Of a stretch of DNA of 64,000 nt, positions 43,813-53,220 are shown piece by piece (the stretch's first letter is position 1; the number at the start of each line of letters is the position of its first letter). A program made the translations under genes and the position numbers. The DNA comes from Mesoterricola silvestris (GTDB lineage: Bacteria; Acidobacteriota; Holophagae; Holophagales; Holophagaceae): the NCBI RefSeq assembly GCF_030295405.1, contig NZ_AP027080.1, positions 558,001-622,000 of the forward strand, written 5' to 3'. The notes under the pieces were generated by a model. It worked only from the letters and a program-made list of their open reading frames with translations. It ran no database searches and was not told the DNA's origin.

Positions 43813-45114
43813 ATGGCCATGGTCAGGAGATTTGCTTCCAAGCTGTACAACTGGGTCGCCGTGATGATCGTGCTGGGCGCCCTGCTGGGACACTTCTATC
43901 CCGGGGTGGCCGTGAAGATGCAGCCCCTGGCCGACGGGTTCATCAACCTCATCAAGATGCTCATCCCGCCGGTGATCCTCTGCAGCGTGGTGCTGGGCAT
44001 CGCGGGGGCCGGCAGCATCAAGAAAGCCGGGCGGGTGGGCGCCAAGGCCATCCTCTACTTCGAGGTGGTGAGCACCTTCGCCCTGGTCATCGGCCTGATC
44101 ATGGCCAACGTCTTCGGGCCGGGCCGGAGCTTCCACGCGGACCCCTCCAAGCTCGATCCCCGGCTGGTGGCGGGCTACGTGGCCCAGGCGCACCACATGA
44201 CCGTCACCGACCACCTCCTGAAGATGATCCCCAAGACGCTGTTCAGCGCCTTCACCGACGGGGACATCCTCCAGGTGCTGCTCATCTCCGTGCTGCTGGG
44301 CTTCTCCGCGGCCGCCCTGCCGGAGAAGTACAAGGCGCCCCTCATCGCCATGCTCGAGAACGTCAGCAAGATGTTCTTCGGCGTCATGAAGCAGATCCTC
44401 TACCTGGCCCCCATCGGCGCCGGCGCGGCCATCGCCTTCACCATCGGCAAGTTCGGCCTGAAGTCCCTGGTGCCCATGGCCCAGCTCATCGGCCTGTTCT
44501 ACGCCACCTGCGCGCTCTTCGTCATCGTGGTGCTGGGCACCATCGCCCGGCTTGCGGGCTTCAACATCTTCAAGGTGCTGCGCTACATCAAGGGCGAGCT
44601 CCTCCTGGTGCTGGCCACCAGCTCCTCGGAATCGGCCCTCATCCCCCTGATGACCAAGATGGAGCACCTGGGCCTGTCCAAGTCCATCGTGGGCCTGGTC
44701 ATCCCCACGGGGTACTCCTTCAACCTTGACGGCACCAACATCTACATGACCCTGGCCTCCATCTTCATCGCCCAGGCCATGGGCATCGAGCTGACCCTCG
44801 GCCAGCAGCTGGGCATCCTGGTGGTGACCATGATCACCAGCAAGGGCGCAGCGGGCGTCACGGGCTCGGGCTTCATCACCCTGGCCGCCACCCTGGCGGT
44901 GGTGCCGGGCATCCCCGTGGCGGGCATGGCCCTCATCCTGGGCATCGACAAGTTCATGTCAGAGGCCCGGGCCATCACCAACCACATTGGCAACTGCCTG
45001 GCGGCCGTTCTCATGGCCATCTGGGAGAAGGAACTGGACTGGAAGCGCTTCAACGAGGTGCTGAACCGCCACGAGGACGAGCCCATGCCCGAGGTGGCGC
45101 TGGCGGAGGAGTAG
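43813..45114 (+). CDS. dctA: C4-dicarboxylate:cation symporter (DctA family)
   Basis: This 433-residue inner-membrane carrier of the DAACS family imports succinate, fumarate or malate with protons or sodium. Signatures include ATSSSESALIPLM near residue 275, the substrate region PTGYSFNLDGTNIYM near 300 and DKFMSEARAITNHIGN near 380. About eight membrane helices plus re-entrant loops fit the family. The ATG at 43813 follows a run of G residues; a second ATG two codons on is also possible. The gene is alone, bordered by the strong terminator upstream and a hairpin downstream. Aspartate or glutamate transport by a close GltP relative is the main alternative. Confidence 0.93.
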   Translation: MAMVRRFASKLYNWVAVMIVLGALLGHFYPGVAVKMQPLADGFINLIKMLIPPVILCSVVLGIAGAGSIKKAGRVGAKAILYFEVVSTFALVIGLIMANVFGPGRSFHADPSKLDPRLVAGYVAQAHHMTVTDHLLKMIPKTLFSAFTDGDILQVLLISVLLGFSAAALPEKYKAPLIAMLENVSKMFFGVMKQILYLAPIGAGAAIAFTIGKFGLKSLVPMAQLIGLFYATCALFVIVVLGTIARLAGFNIFKVLRYIKGELLLVLATSSSESALIPLMTKMEHLGLSKSIVGLVIPTGYSFNLDGTNIYMTLASIFIAQAMGIELTLGQQLGILVVTMITSKGAAGVTGSGFITLAATLAVVPGIPVAGMALILGIDKFMSEARAITNHIGNCLAAVLMAIWEKELDWKRFNEVLNRHEDEPMPEVALAEE

Positions 45115-45115
45115 G

Positions 45116-45147
45116 CCCGGACTGCCACTTTTTGGGTGCAGTCCGGG
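45116..45147 (+). terminator. Hairpin after dctA
   Basis: CCCGGACTGC pairs perfectly with GCAGTCCGGG (10-bp stem, 12-base loop with CTTTTTGGG), starting one base after the dctA stop. No T-run follows, so it may end transcription with Rho or protect the 3' end. The rest of the gap up to the convergent CMD gene (45306) shows nothing else. Confidence 0.6.
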
Positions 45148-45305
45148 ATCGCCTTGGAAGGGGAGGAATCGGGGGCCCGGCCGCTTGGGTTTTCCGCAGC
45201 CTTCGCGGAAACGGCGGCCGGAAACCCGCGCCACGGCTATTTCTCGAAGGATTAGCGAATCCGTTGCGCCCCCGCCCTGGTTTTTCAAAGGGGGGGCCTG
45301 GACGC

Positions 45306-45761
45306 TCAGTGCTGGGCGGGCGCGAGCTGGGGCGGGGTCCTGGAGCACACCATCAGGCGGTTCCAGGCGTTGATCTCCGCCACGGCGAAGGAGAGATCCG
45401 CGATCTCCCGGGTGGAGAACTGGGCGCAGGCCTGCTCGTACACCGCGTCCGGGACGTCGCCGCCCTCCAGGCGGGTCAGGCTCTCGGTCCAGGCCAGGGC
45501 GGCCCGTTCCCGGTCGCTGAACACCGGGGCCTCCCGCCAGGCCACCAGCAGGTTCAGCTGGTCCTCCGTGACGCCGTGCTGGCGCCCCAGGGGGATGTGC
45601 ATGGCCAGACAGAAGGCGCAGCCGTTCATCTGGGAGGCGCGGATCTTCACCAGCTCCAGGAGGCCCAGGTCCAGCCCGCTGTGCTGCACGTAGCCGTGGA
45701 CCCCCAGCATGGCCTTGTAGCCGTCGCCGGCGACCTTTGAGAAATCGAATCGTGCTTCCAT
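45306..45761 (-). CDS. Carboxymuconolactone decarboxylase (AhpD-like) protein
   Basis: This 151-residue protein belongs to the CMD/AhpD superfamily. The redox motif CAFCLAMH (C-x2-C and a downstream His) lies near residue 48 within an all-helical fold, preceded by LVKIRASQMNG. Such proteins act as alkylhydroperoxidase-like reductases, for which the CxxC and His are required and are present here. The sequence, with DRERAALAWTESLTRL, resembles the stand-alone peroxidase-like members rather than the aromatic-pathway decarboxylases. It is last of a block of minus-strand genes, 90 bp after the Tet(M)-like gene, and may have its own promoter. Confidence 0.88.
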   Translation of the reverse strand: MEARFDFSKVAGDGYKAMLGVHGYVQHSGLDLGLLELVKIRASQMNGCAFCLAMHIPLGRQHGVTEDQLNLLVAWREAPVFSDRERAALAWTESLTRLEGGDVPDAVYEQACAQFSTREIADLSFAVAEINAWNRLMVCSRTPPQLAPAQH

Positions 45762-45851
45762 GGAAGGCTCCTGTGCGCCGGCGGCTTAACTACCACCTGG
45801 CGAGTCCTAGTTTAAGGGCCCGGCTAGGGCTGTCAAGCCCCGCGCGAGTCC

Positions 45852-47816
45852 TCACAGGGCCTTCCGGGCCGCCAGGATGTACTTCGCCTGGTCCCGGGGG
45901 TCGATGCCCCGGCGGGGGCTGGTGGCGCCGAGCTCCAGGGGGCAGGGCTGGTACCCCGCGAAGCGCGTGGAGAGCACCCCGCGCCCGCCGCTGAGGGAGC
46001 CCAGGCGGGTGGGGTAGTCCAGGGACGTGGCCACGGGGATCGTGGCCTCCACCGTGAATTCGCCCCCCTCCAGGGCCGGCGCCTCGAAGGTGCCCCGCAT
46101 CTGGAGGATGTCCCCGATCACGCGGTTCCCCAGGGCGGCGGGCACGGTGATGGTGCAGGCCAGCATGGGTTCCAGGAGGGTGGTGCCGGTGGCCTCGAGC
46201 CCGTTCATGATGCCCATGGGCGTGGCGACGGCGAAGTCCAGGGGGTGCGTGTGCACCAGGTGGTGCTGGCCCTCCACCAGGGTGATGCGGATATCCGTCA
46301 CCTCCCAGCCGTGGAGGCCCTGTTTCAGGGCCCCGGGCAGGGCGTTCTCCACCTGGTTCTGGTAGCGCAGGAGCATGGCGTCGTTGCGCACGGTGGAGGC
46401 GAAGGCGACCCCCGAGCCCGGCTCCCCGGGTTCCAGGGCGAACTTCATCACGGCCCAGCAGGGCTTGGGCATGGTGTATTCCACGTAGCCCTCCCCCGCC
46501 CCGGACGGGGTCTCCCGGTAGATGACCGAAGGCGGCCCGAACCGCGCCTCCAGGCCGAAGCGCGTGGCCAGGAGGCTCGTGAGCACCTCCATCTGGATGA
46601 CGCCCATGATGCGCAGGTGCAGCTCCCGCTCGTCCCGGAGCCACTCCAGCCCCAGCATGGGATCCTCGTCGGCGAGCTCGCGCAGGGCCGCCACCAGCCG
46701 CGGGAAATCCGCCTCCTGGGCGGCGAAGGCCTGCACCGTCAGGAGCGGCACCGCCAGGGCGCAGCCCTCCGGCACGCCTCCCGCATCCCCCAGGACATCC
46801 CCGATGCGGGCCTGGAGCCCGCACACGGACCCGATGTCCCCGGCCTGCAGCAGGCCCGCGTCCTCGTGGCGCTGGACGCGCACCCGGCGGATCTGGGTGA
46901 TCTTCTCCAGGGTCCCCTGGGTGGCGTTGGCCACCGCGTCCCGGTTCCTCAGCTCCCCGCCGAAGAGCCGCACGTAGGCGATGCGCCCCATGGTCTTGTC
47001 GTGCTCCAGCTTGAACACCAGGCCCGACACCGGGCCCTCCACGTCCCCCGCCGGCGCCGGCAGGCAGTCCACCATGGCGTCCAGGAGCGGCTCCACCCCC
47101 TGTCCCTTGAGGGCCGCCCCGAAGAGCACCGGGTGAAGGCTCCCCCCCCGGGCCAGGTCCGCCATGCGCTCCCGCAGCAGCTCCGGCGCCACGGGCCGGC
47201 CTTCGGCCCAGTGCCCGAGGATCGTCTCGTCCTGCTCCGCCACCCGCTCCACCGTCTGCGCCCAGTCGTTGCCTGGGCACTGCGGAAAGGCCTCCCCCGG
47301 GCAGGGCAGCACCAGGGCCAGGGGCGTCAGCCGGCGCTGCACCTGGGCCAGGACCCCCGCCGGATCCGCCCCCATGCGGTCGGTCTTGTTGATGAAGATG
47401 ATCGTGGGGATGCCCATGCGGCGCAGGGCCTTCCACAGCACCGCCGTCTGGGCCTGGATCCCCTCCACCGCCGAAAGCACCAGCACCGCGCCGTCCAGGA
47501 CCCGCAGCGACCGCTCCACCTCCGCCCCGAAATCCACGTGGCCCGGCGTATCGATGAGATTGATCTCCACTTGGCGCCAGGGGAAGGTGGTGACCGCCGA
47601 GCGTACCGAGATGCCCCGCTCCCGTTCCACCTCCATGCCGTCCGTGTGCGCCGTGCCCAGGTCCACGCTCCCCAGGGCCCGGATGGCGCCGCTGGCGAAG
47701 AGCATCTGCTCCGTGAGCGTCGTCTTCCCCGCATCCACGTGGGCCAGGATCCCCAGGGTGCGCACGGGCCGCCCCTGGGGACGCGGCGGAAAGGGCAGGG
47801 CGGCAGCTTCGGGCAT
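45852..47816 (-). CDS. EF-G-like GTPase of the Tet(M) ribosomal-protection type
   Basis: This 654-residue translational GTPase has G1 AHVDAGKTTLTEQML near residue 16, G3 DTPGHVDF near 80 and G4 NKTDR near 134, followed by domains II-V. AHVDAGKTTLTE..L..SGAI and VLDGAVLVLSAVEGIQAQT are closer to Tet(M)/Tet(W) proteins than to EF-G, and the length matches them (about 640 residues). These proteins bind the ribosome and dislodge tetracycline, though many chromosomal members have no proven resistance role. I chose ATG 47816; the frame is open to a TTG at 47834. It lies 42 bp downstream of the CoiA-like gene. Native GC content argues against recent transfer. Confidence 0.85.
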   Translation of the reverse strand: MPEAAALPFPPRPQGRPVRTLGILAHVDAGKTTLTEQMLFASGAIRALGSVDLGTAHTDGMEVERERGISVRSAVTTFPWRQVEINLIDTPGHVDFGAEVERSLRVLDGAVLVLSAVEGIQAQTAVLWKALRRMGIPTIIFINKTDRMGADPAGVLAQVQRRLTPLALVLPCPGEAFPQCPGNDWAQTVERVAEQDETILGHWAEGRPVAPELLRERMADLARGGSLHPVLFGAALKGQGVEPLLDAMVDCLPAPAGDVEGPVSGLVFKLEHDKTMGRIAYVRLFGGELRNRDAVANATQGTLEKITQIRRVRVQRHEDAGLLQAGDIGSVCGLQARIGDVLGDAGGVPEGCALAVPLLTVQAFAAQEADFPRLVAALRELADEDPMLGLEWLRDERELHLRIMGVIQMEVLTSLLATRFGLEARFGPPSVIYRETPSGAGEGYVEYTMPKPCWAVMKFALEPGEPGSGVAFASTVRNDAMLLRYQNQVENALPGALKQGLHGWEVTDIRITLVEGQHHLVHTHPLDFAVATPMGIMNGLEATGTTLLEPMLACTITVPAALGNRVIGDILQMRGTFEAPALEGGEFTVEATIPVATSLDYPTRLGSLSGGRGVLSTRFAGYQPCPLELGATSPRRGIDPRDQAKYILAARKAL

Positions 47817-47858
47817 GAAGCCATTCCACCACAACCCGGGCCGGAGGGGACCGGTCCT

Positions 47859-49013
47859 TCAGGCCTCCGGGAATCCCAGGGCCAGCGCCTCCGCCCAGAG
47901 CAGCGGCGCCCAGGGCGGGGGCAGGACACCGGCGCAATCCCCTCCGCAGTGGCGGCAGAGAAAGGCCGCGGGCCGGTTGGTGCCCTCCATGCGCAGCCTC
48001 AGGGGATGGGTGGTGTCCGGCCTGCACTGCAGCGCCGGACCGCCCATGGGCTCCAGGAGCCGGACGCCCTTCCGGGCCCCCGGAGGCCGGAGCCCCCCGA
48101 AGACCAGGACGAGGTCCCCGCCGTCCGCCAGTTGGAGCACGACGCCAGCCCGGATGGGCGGGCCGAGGCTGGTGGCCCGGGACGCGTCCAGGATGGCCTC
48201 CCGCACCAGCCGCCTCTGGTTCGGCTTGCGGCACCAGGGACAGCGCCAGGCCACCCGGGGACGCTTGCGGTTCCCGGAATCCCGGAGCCAGGGCGTGAGG
48301 GCCTCCAGGAACCACGCCGCCCCGAGCTCCGCGGCGCAGTCCCCGGGATCGCAGTGCTCCGAGAACCCCACGGCCCGGATCCGCGTGAGCAGGTGGCATC
48401 TCCTGCAAAGGCCGGCCCACGGGAACCAGCCGGCCTCCGGCAGCCAGGTCCTGGGCGCATCCGTCACCCTCCGGGCGTCCACTTCGATCCAGGGATGGAG
48501 GGTCCTCCGCGCCTTGACCTCCTCCACCGCATGGGTGACGAGAACCTCGATGCCCAGGACCGGGGCCCCGCCCTCCAGGAGCAGAACATCCGGGCGCAGG
48601 CCGGTGGAGGTTTCCCGCTCCACCGCGATCTCGTCGAAATCCAGGTTGGCCAGATCAAACCAGGCGGTGCCCGCGCAGCTGCGGCAGGATCCCGACACCC
48701 TGGGCAGCCGGGTGCTGCGGCGCCGGAGGAACCTCGCGAACAACCCCGCGATCCAGGCCTTGACCCCGCGATGGAGGGCCGTTTCCGGGGAGCAGAACCC
48801 GCAACCCCGGTGGGCGAAGTGGGCCGCCCGCACTTCCCCCCTCCTCAGGTTCAGGGGGGAATCGCACCCCGGGCAGCGGTAGGGAAGGCCCGGGGACGCT
48901 TCCGTGGCCCGCACGAGCCGGCCGCGGGGTGTCCGCCCGAAGGGCACCCGGAACTCCGGCCCCTGCCCGGGATCGCTTTCGGGATCCCATGCCTTCAGTG
49001 GCGGCGCTCGCAT
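47859..49013 (-). CDS. CoiA-like nuclease-domain protein
   Basis: This 384-residue protein resembles competence protein CoiA. The N-terminus has the zinc-binding CPGCDSPLNLRRGEVRAAHFAHRG block (residues 46-70). A PD-(D/E)xK-like nuclease core follows with RPDVLLLEGGAPVLGIEVLVTHAVEEVKARR near 140. Further zinc-type pairs lie in CRRCH, CPWCRKPNQRR and CRHCGGDC. CoiA proteins promote recombination of incoming DNA during transformation. The ATG overlaps the end of the small gene upstream by 19 bp, showing tight coupling. No other competence genes are nearby, and the C-terminal half is not typical of CoiA, so a different nuclease role is possible. Confidence 0.72.
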   Translation of the reverse strand: MRAPPLKAWDPESDPGQGPEFRVPFGRTPRGRLVRATEASPGLPYRCPGCDSPLNLRRGEVRAAHFAHRGCGFCSPETALHRGVKAWIAGLFARFLRRRSTRLPRVSGSCRSCAGTAWFDLANLDFDEIAVERETSTGLRPDVLLLEGGAPVLGIEVLVTHAVEEVKARRTLHPWIEVDARRVTDAPRTWLPEAGWFPWAGLCRRCHLLTRIRAVGFSEHCDPGDCAAELGAAWFLEALTPWLRDSGNRKRPRVAWRCPWCRKPNQRRLVREAILDASRATSLGPPIRAGVVLQLADGGDLVLVFGGLRPPGARKGVRLLEPMGGPALQCRPDTTHPLRLRMEGTNRPAAFLCRHCGGDCAGVLPPPWAPLLWAEALALGFPEA

Positions 49014-49438
49014 TCCATGACATCCACGGCGCAGGAGGAGAGGGTTTCCAGATCGAAGGTAGCCGCCTGGCCCCCGTCGAAGAGGTCCCAGAATTCCATC
49101 CGGCCCTGGTCCAGGTCCAGGATGTAGGCGAACTCGCGGTCCCCGCCCAGGGTGAAGGCCAGGTTCTCCCGGGCCACGCGCCGCACCTCACCCTGGGCGA
49201 TCGCCGCGAGCAGCTCCCCGCCTTGCAGGCGGGTGGCCTCCCCGTCCCTGGCGTTGTCCACCCATTCCAGGGCCTCGAGCTTCCGCCCGAAGGCCTCGAT
49301 GGCCGATGGGGAGTGCAGATGCGCCGCGGCAAACCTGCAGACCCCCGCCCCGAGCCCCTTCGGGTAGCTGTCGGAATGGTTGTAGGTGACGTAGTGTCGG
49401 CCGTTGAAGCAGAAGGCAAGCAGGCCTCGGGTGCTCAT
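48995..49438 (-). CDS. Unknown protein coupled to the CoiA-like gene
   Basis: This is a 147-residue protein of unknown function. It begins MSTRGLLAFCFNGRHYVTYNHSDSYPKGLG, a pattern also seen in small proteins that recall peptidase- or glutamine-amidotransferase-like N-termini, but no catalytic set can be confirmed. It has no signal peptide or membrane segment and ends DVMECERRH. GGAG lies 6 bases before ATG 49438, which is better than the TTG at 49450. Its 3' end overlaps the CoiA-like gene by 19 bp, so the two products are probably made together. Confidence 0.7.
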   Translation of the reverse strand: MSTRGLLAFCFNGRHYVTYNHSDSYPKGLGAGVCRFAAAHLHSPSAIEAFGRKLEALEWVDNARDGEATRLQGGELLAAIAQGEVRRVARENLAFTLGGDREFAYILDLDQGRMEFWDLFDGGQAATFDLETLSSCAVDVMECERRH

Positions 49439-49620
49439 GGGGGACTCCAAAGAACTCTGAATGGGAACGGGATGCTCATGGGAGGAAGGACCCGGGAGTG
49501 GCTTCCTCGTTCAAAATATGTACGAAAAAAATACGAAAGCAAGGGGCTGCAACCGTTTTTTTCCTGGCCCTGCGATCGTCGCTTCGCCCGCCCTCGAGGA
49601 TCCCTGATCCGGCCCTTCCC

Positions 49621-50937
49621 TCAGGACGGAAGCAGCCGGGCTTTCCGAAGCAGGTACCCACACGCGACCATCCGGCCAAGGGTGAGGGACAGGGCGGCCG
49701 CCAGGGTCCCCCGCCAGCCCAGCACCAGGGCGAAGAGCACCATGCCCAGGACGATCCCGCCCATTTCCAGGGCGGTGGCCGCGGAAACGAAGCGGGTGCG
49801 GCGGGCGCTGATCCACCGGGAGCGCTGGAAGCCCAGGAGGGCCTCCATGGCCGGCAGCAGGATCAGGAATTGCGCGGGGAGCAGCGCGAAGGGCAGCAGG
49901 TCCCCCGTAAGCCCCACCACGCCCCGGAACCACAGCGCGCCCAGGGGGGAAAGGACGACGGCCACCATGAGGCCGCTGGAAAGGACCGCCAGGAACACCG
50001 CGGCCCGGCGCAGGGCGACCGCATGCCCGTCCTCCGTGCCGCAGAGCGCCACGCCCACCTCCTGGAAGGCGCCGCCCCCGCTGCGGAAGAAGAACACGAA
50101 GTCGTAGACCAGATGCCAGACGGCGATGCAGGGGACGGCATCCTGCCCCCGGCCCAGGAATAAGGTGAGGAGGGGGCCGGTGCTCATGGTGATGATGGAG
50201 GTGAGGGCCAGGGGGAAGTAGAAGCGGACCAGGGAGGCCATGGCCGGCGCGGGGCCGCTTGGGCCGGGGGCCAGGAGGTCCCGCACGATGTGGCGGACCA
50301 TCCACCGGGTGGCGACGGCTTCGGTCACCACCGCGGCGGTGAGTCCCAGGGACCCCACGCAGGCCCCCGGGATCCGGTCGTCCAGGGCCAGGACCGTGGC
50401 CCCCGCCGCCAGGCCCATGGATCCGACCCGGAACAGGGTCCCCAGGGCCACCTTGCGGCCCAGGTGGCGTTGGACCAGGAGGCCCTGGTAGAACCGCCGG
50501 TAGCCGATGGCCGCGGGCCAGGGAATCAGCAGCACGGTGGCGAGATGGGCCAGGCGCGCCACCTCCGGCGGCATCCCCAGCGCGCGCTCCGCCAGGGGCG
50601 TGAAGACCCAGGGCAGGGCCAGGAGCGCCAGGAGCCCGGTCAGGGTTCCGATGAGCAGGAACGTGAACCGGCGCAGGGCCAGGAACCCCTCCCGGTCCCG
50701 GACCAGGGCGGTGGAAGCCGAAAGCAGCATGATCACCGGGGATTCCACCAACCAGGCCAGGGAAAAGGCACACCCGAAGGCGGCGAGGTTATCCACGGGA
50801 TTGCCCAGCCGGGCCACGATGCCCGCCAGGAAGGGCCCCTCCACGCCCATCATCAACCAGGTGGCCTCCAGGGGCAGCCAGAAGCCGAGAATGGATTTCA
50901 GATTCAAAGATCGGCCAATCATTTCAAATTCACACAT
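49621..50937 (-). CDS. MATE-like multidrug/polyspecific exporter
   Basis: This protein of about 438 residues has roughly twelve hydrophobic segments in two repeated halves and looks like a MATE or polysaccharide-flippase-type exporter of the MOP superfamily. There are paired blocks such as FWLPLEATWLMMGVEGPFLAGIVARLG near the start and FYFPLALTSIITMSTGPLLTLFLGRG in the second half. The N-terminus is uncertain: the frame is open to 51066, but the first 43 residues before MCEFEM do not look membrane-targeting, so ATG 50937 is preferred; ATG 50922 is also possible. The substrate is not evident. It is divergent from the hydrolase gene at 51293. Confidence 0.75.
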   Translation of the reverse strand: MCEFEMIGRSLNLKSILGFWLPLEATWLMMGVEGPFLAGIVARLGNPVDNLAAFGCAFSLAWLVESPVIMLLSASTALVRDREGFLALRRFTFLLIGTLTGLLALLALPWVFTPLAERALGMPPEVARLAHLATVLLIPWPAAIGYRRFYQGLLVQRHLGRKVALGTLFRVGSMGLAAGATVLALDDRIPGACVGSLGLTAAVVTEAVATRWMVRHIVRDLLAPGPSGPAPAMASLVRFYFPLALTSIITMSTGPLLTLFLGRGQDAVPCIAVWHLVYDFVFFFRSGGGAFQEVGVALCGTEDGHAVALRRAAVFLAVLSSGLMVAVVLSPLGALWFRGVVGLTGDLLPFALLPAQFLILLPAMEALLGFQRSRWISARRTRFVSAATALEMGGIVLGMVLFALVLGWRGTLAAALSLTLGRMVACGYLLRKARLLPS

Positions 50938-51292
50938 CGCCGGATGAACCGGACATTTGCCATCAGGTCTGGGACCCATGGCTGGCATGGGCCGGAAACC
51001 CGGGGCATCGGGGTGGCGGTAAAGCGGGGGTGTCCCCGGTCCATGGACCCATGAACCGTGCTTCACCGAAGGGAGGGCGGCAACACCCTACTCCTGCACC
51101 CAACAACGCCAACGTTTCCGGCCTGTTTAAAACATTTTTAAATATATAAAACACCAAATATTTAGGCCGTTCCCGCGGACGCCAGGGGAGGGGGGGAGCA
51201 GGCAGGGCCCTCGCTTCCGCAGGGTCGAAAGAAGGCTCTGGATCGGCCTTGCCAAGTCCTTTTGCAGGTACCTTCTTCAAGGAGGTCCATCC
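50938..51292. other. Divergent intergenic region with AT-rich core
   Basis: The 355 bp between the MATE-like gene and the hydrolase gene contain an unusually AT-rich block at 51127-51165 (TTTAAAACATTTTTAAATAT and following). This could supply promoters in both directions. No clear -35/-10 pair could be fixed, and no RNA gene or repeat is seen. Confidence 0.45.
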
Positions 51293-52570
51293 ATGAAGGT
51301 GGGGCTCGCTGCGCTCCCCATCTGCCTTCCCGCCCTGGTCGCCCAGGCTCCGGGACTGGCCCCAGGAACCTTCTCCGGCGCCATTCAACTCGGCCGCATG
51401 GACCTCCAGGTCGAGGTCCACCTGGAGGCCAGGGCCGCCTGGACCGGCACGATCTCCATTCCGGCCCAGGGCGCGAAGAACCTGCCTCTCGAGGCCATTA
51501 CCGTGGACGGTGACACCGTGAGCTTCCGCATCGCGGGGATACCCGGCGCGCCCACCTTCACGGGCAAGGCCCAGGGCAACGCCATCCAGGGCACGTTCAC
51601 CCAGGGGGGCCAGTCCTTCCCCTTCGCGCTCAAGCCCGGTCTGCCCGTGGCGGATCCGCTCCCGCCGGGCCTCCAGGAGACCGACGTGAAGGTGGGCGCC
51701 GAGCCCTGGGTCCTTCCCGGAACCTTCACCGCCCCCGGGGGCAAGGGACCCTGGCCCGTGGTGGTCCTGGTGCACGGCAGCGGGCCCCAGGATCGCGACG
51801 AGTCCATCGGGCCCTCCAAGCCCTTCCGGGACCTGGCCTGGGGTCTTGCCCAACGTGGCATCGCCGTCCTCCGGTACGACAAGCGAACCCTCGTGTACAA
51901 GGGCCACTCCGCGCCCGATATCCACAAACTCACCGTGAAGGAGGAGACCGTGGAGGACGCCGTCCACGCGGTCGCCTTGGCCCGGACCCTGCCAGGAGCC
52001 GATCCCTCCCGGGTCTTCGTCCTGGGCCACAGCCTGGGGGGCATGCTCGTGCCCCGCATCGCCAGGGAGGCCAGGGGGGCCGCGGGCTTCGTGGTGATGG
52101 CCGGGCCGTCCCGCCCCCTGGAGGACCTCCTGCTGGAGCAGACCCTGCGCCAGAACCCTCCCCCCGAGAAACGGAAGCAGATGGAGGCCATCGTGGCCCG
52201 GATCAAGGCCCTGGATCCTGCGCATCCCCCTTCGGACCTCATCTTTTTCGCCCCGGCCTCCTACTGGCTGGATTTGCGAGGCTACCATCCCGCCGAGGCG
52301 GCCCGGGGGCTGGAACGTCCCATGCTCATTCTCCAGGGGGACCAGGACTGCCAGGTGACCCTCGCTGATTTCGCCCTTTGGAAGACGGCCCTGGGCGGCC
52401 GCAAGGACGTGACGCTGTGCCGCTTCGCGAAGCTCAACCATCTCTTCATGCCGGTGGAAGGGAAGAGCACGGGGAGGGAGTACGCGCGTCCCGGGCAGCA
52501 TGTCGATCCCCAGGTCCTGGATGTCATCGGGGACTGGATCCAAAAGCGCGGATCATCCGAGGCGCGTTGA
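51293..52570 (+). CDS. Secreted alpha/beta hydrolase
   Basis: This is a 425-residue protein with a signal peptide (MKVGLAALPICLPALVAQA). An N-terminal beta-rich domain (about 25-115) precedes the alpha/beta-hydrolase core: VVVLVHGSGPQDRDES near residue 160 (oxyanion region), nucleophile GHSLGGMLVP near 243, an acid in LILQGDQDCQV near 347 and a His in KLNHLF near 382. The family includes secreted esterases and dienelactone-hydrolase-like enzymes of the YuxL/YtmA kind. AAGGAGG stands before the ATG. A small membrane protein gene follows after about 55 bp. The substrate is unknown. Confidence 0.87.
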   Translation: MKVGLAALPICLPALVAQAPGLAPGTFSGAIQLGRMDLQVEVHLEARAAWTGTISIPAQGAKNLPLEAITVDGDTVSFRIAGIPGAPTFTGKAQGNAIQGTFTQGGQSFPFALKPGLPVADPLPPGLQETDVKVGAEPWVLPGTFTAPGGKGPWPVVVLVHGSGPQDRDESIGPSKPFRDLAWGLAQRGIAVLRYDKRTLVYKGHSAPDIHKLTVKEETVEDAVHAVALARTLPGADPSRVFVLGHSLGGMLVPRIAREARGAAGFVVMAGPSRPLEDLLLEQTLRQNPPPEKRKQMEAIVARIKALDPAHPPSDLIFFAPASYWLDLRGYHPAEAARGLERPMLILQGDQDCQVTLADFALWKTALGGRKDVTLCRFAKLNHLFMPVEGKSTGREYARPGQHVDPQVLDVIGDWIQKRGSSEAR

Positions 52571-52626
52571 TCGGGAGGTGGCGTTTTCGGTGCCAGGCCC
52601 CCCGGGCGTGCTAATGTCCTAATGTG

Positions 52627-53220
52627 ATGCCACTTCTGGAGGCCCATGCGGCCGCGGTGGTGGCATCCCAAGGCCTTGGCGCCCGGGAAGCCCCGCATGG
52701 GTCCCCTCTGCCGCCGGGTTCGCTTTCCACCGCCCTCACGGAGCATCTTTTGGTACGAAATCCCACGCTGCTGGCCCTGCTGGAAATCCTCACCGTCGGC
52801 CTGCCCTTCTGCATCTTCAAGCTCCTGTCGGGCCTCCTCCTGGGGCGCTGGGGCTATCCGCTCCTGGTCCTGGGGGCCCTGGATCTCTGCCTCAACCTGG
52901 GCAACGTCCTGGCCCTGCTGGTGGAGCGCCGCCGGACCTTTCCCATCTGCACCGCCAACCTCCTGGCCTTCCTCCTGGGCAGGCGGGACCGGCACTGGAG
53001 CGAGATGGCCGCGGCCGTGGACGTGGCCTTGTCCTTCCTGCTGGTGGCGGTGGTGGTGGGCGGAAACTTTCTGCGGCTCCTGCCGGGCTTCGGCATCGCG
53101 GGGTGGAGCACGGCCGTGGTGCTGAACGTGCTGGGGGCGGGTCTCTCGCAGGTCAACCAAGCCTATATTCGGCTGCAGGCCCTCCCGGAAGCCCCGGAGG
53201 AGAACCGGGCCCACGCATAG
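52627..53220 (+). CDS. Unknown small membrane protein
   Basis: This is a 197-residue protein with no recognisable family. Residues 1-40 are Ala/Gly/Pro-rich and soluble-looking. Three or four hydrophobic segments follow (around LLALLEILTVGLPFCIF, LLVLGALDLCLNLGNVLALL, VDVALSFLLVAVVVGGNFL and WSTAVVLNVLGAG), so it should be an inner-membrane protein. The start is weakly supported, with adjacent GTG 52624 and ATG 52627 and no clear ribosome-binding site. Codon use matches the GC-rich backbone. It follows the hydrolase gene in the same direction. Confidence 0.65.
   Translation: MPLLEAHAAAVVASQGLGAREAPHGSPLPPGSLSTALTEHLLVRNPTLLALLEILTVGLPFCIFKLLSGLLLGRWGYPLLVLGALDLCLNLGNVLALLVERRRTFPICTANLLAFLLGRRDRHWSEMAAAVDVALSFLLVAVVVGGNFLRLLPGFGIAGWSTAVVLNVLGAGLSQVNQAYIRLQALPEAPEENRAHA

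Noticed and set aside
47859-49013. Restriction endonuclease
   Set aside because: The PD-(D/E)xK-like core together with the N-terminal zinc block fits CoiA better, and no methyltransferase is adjacent.
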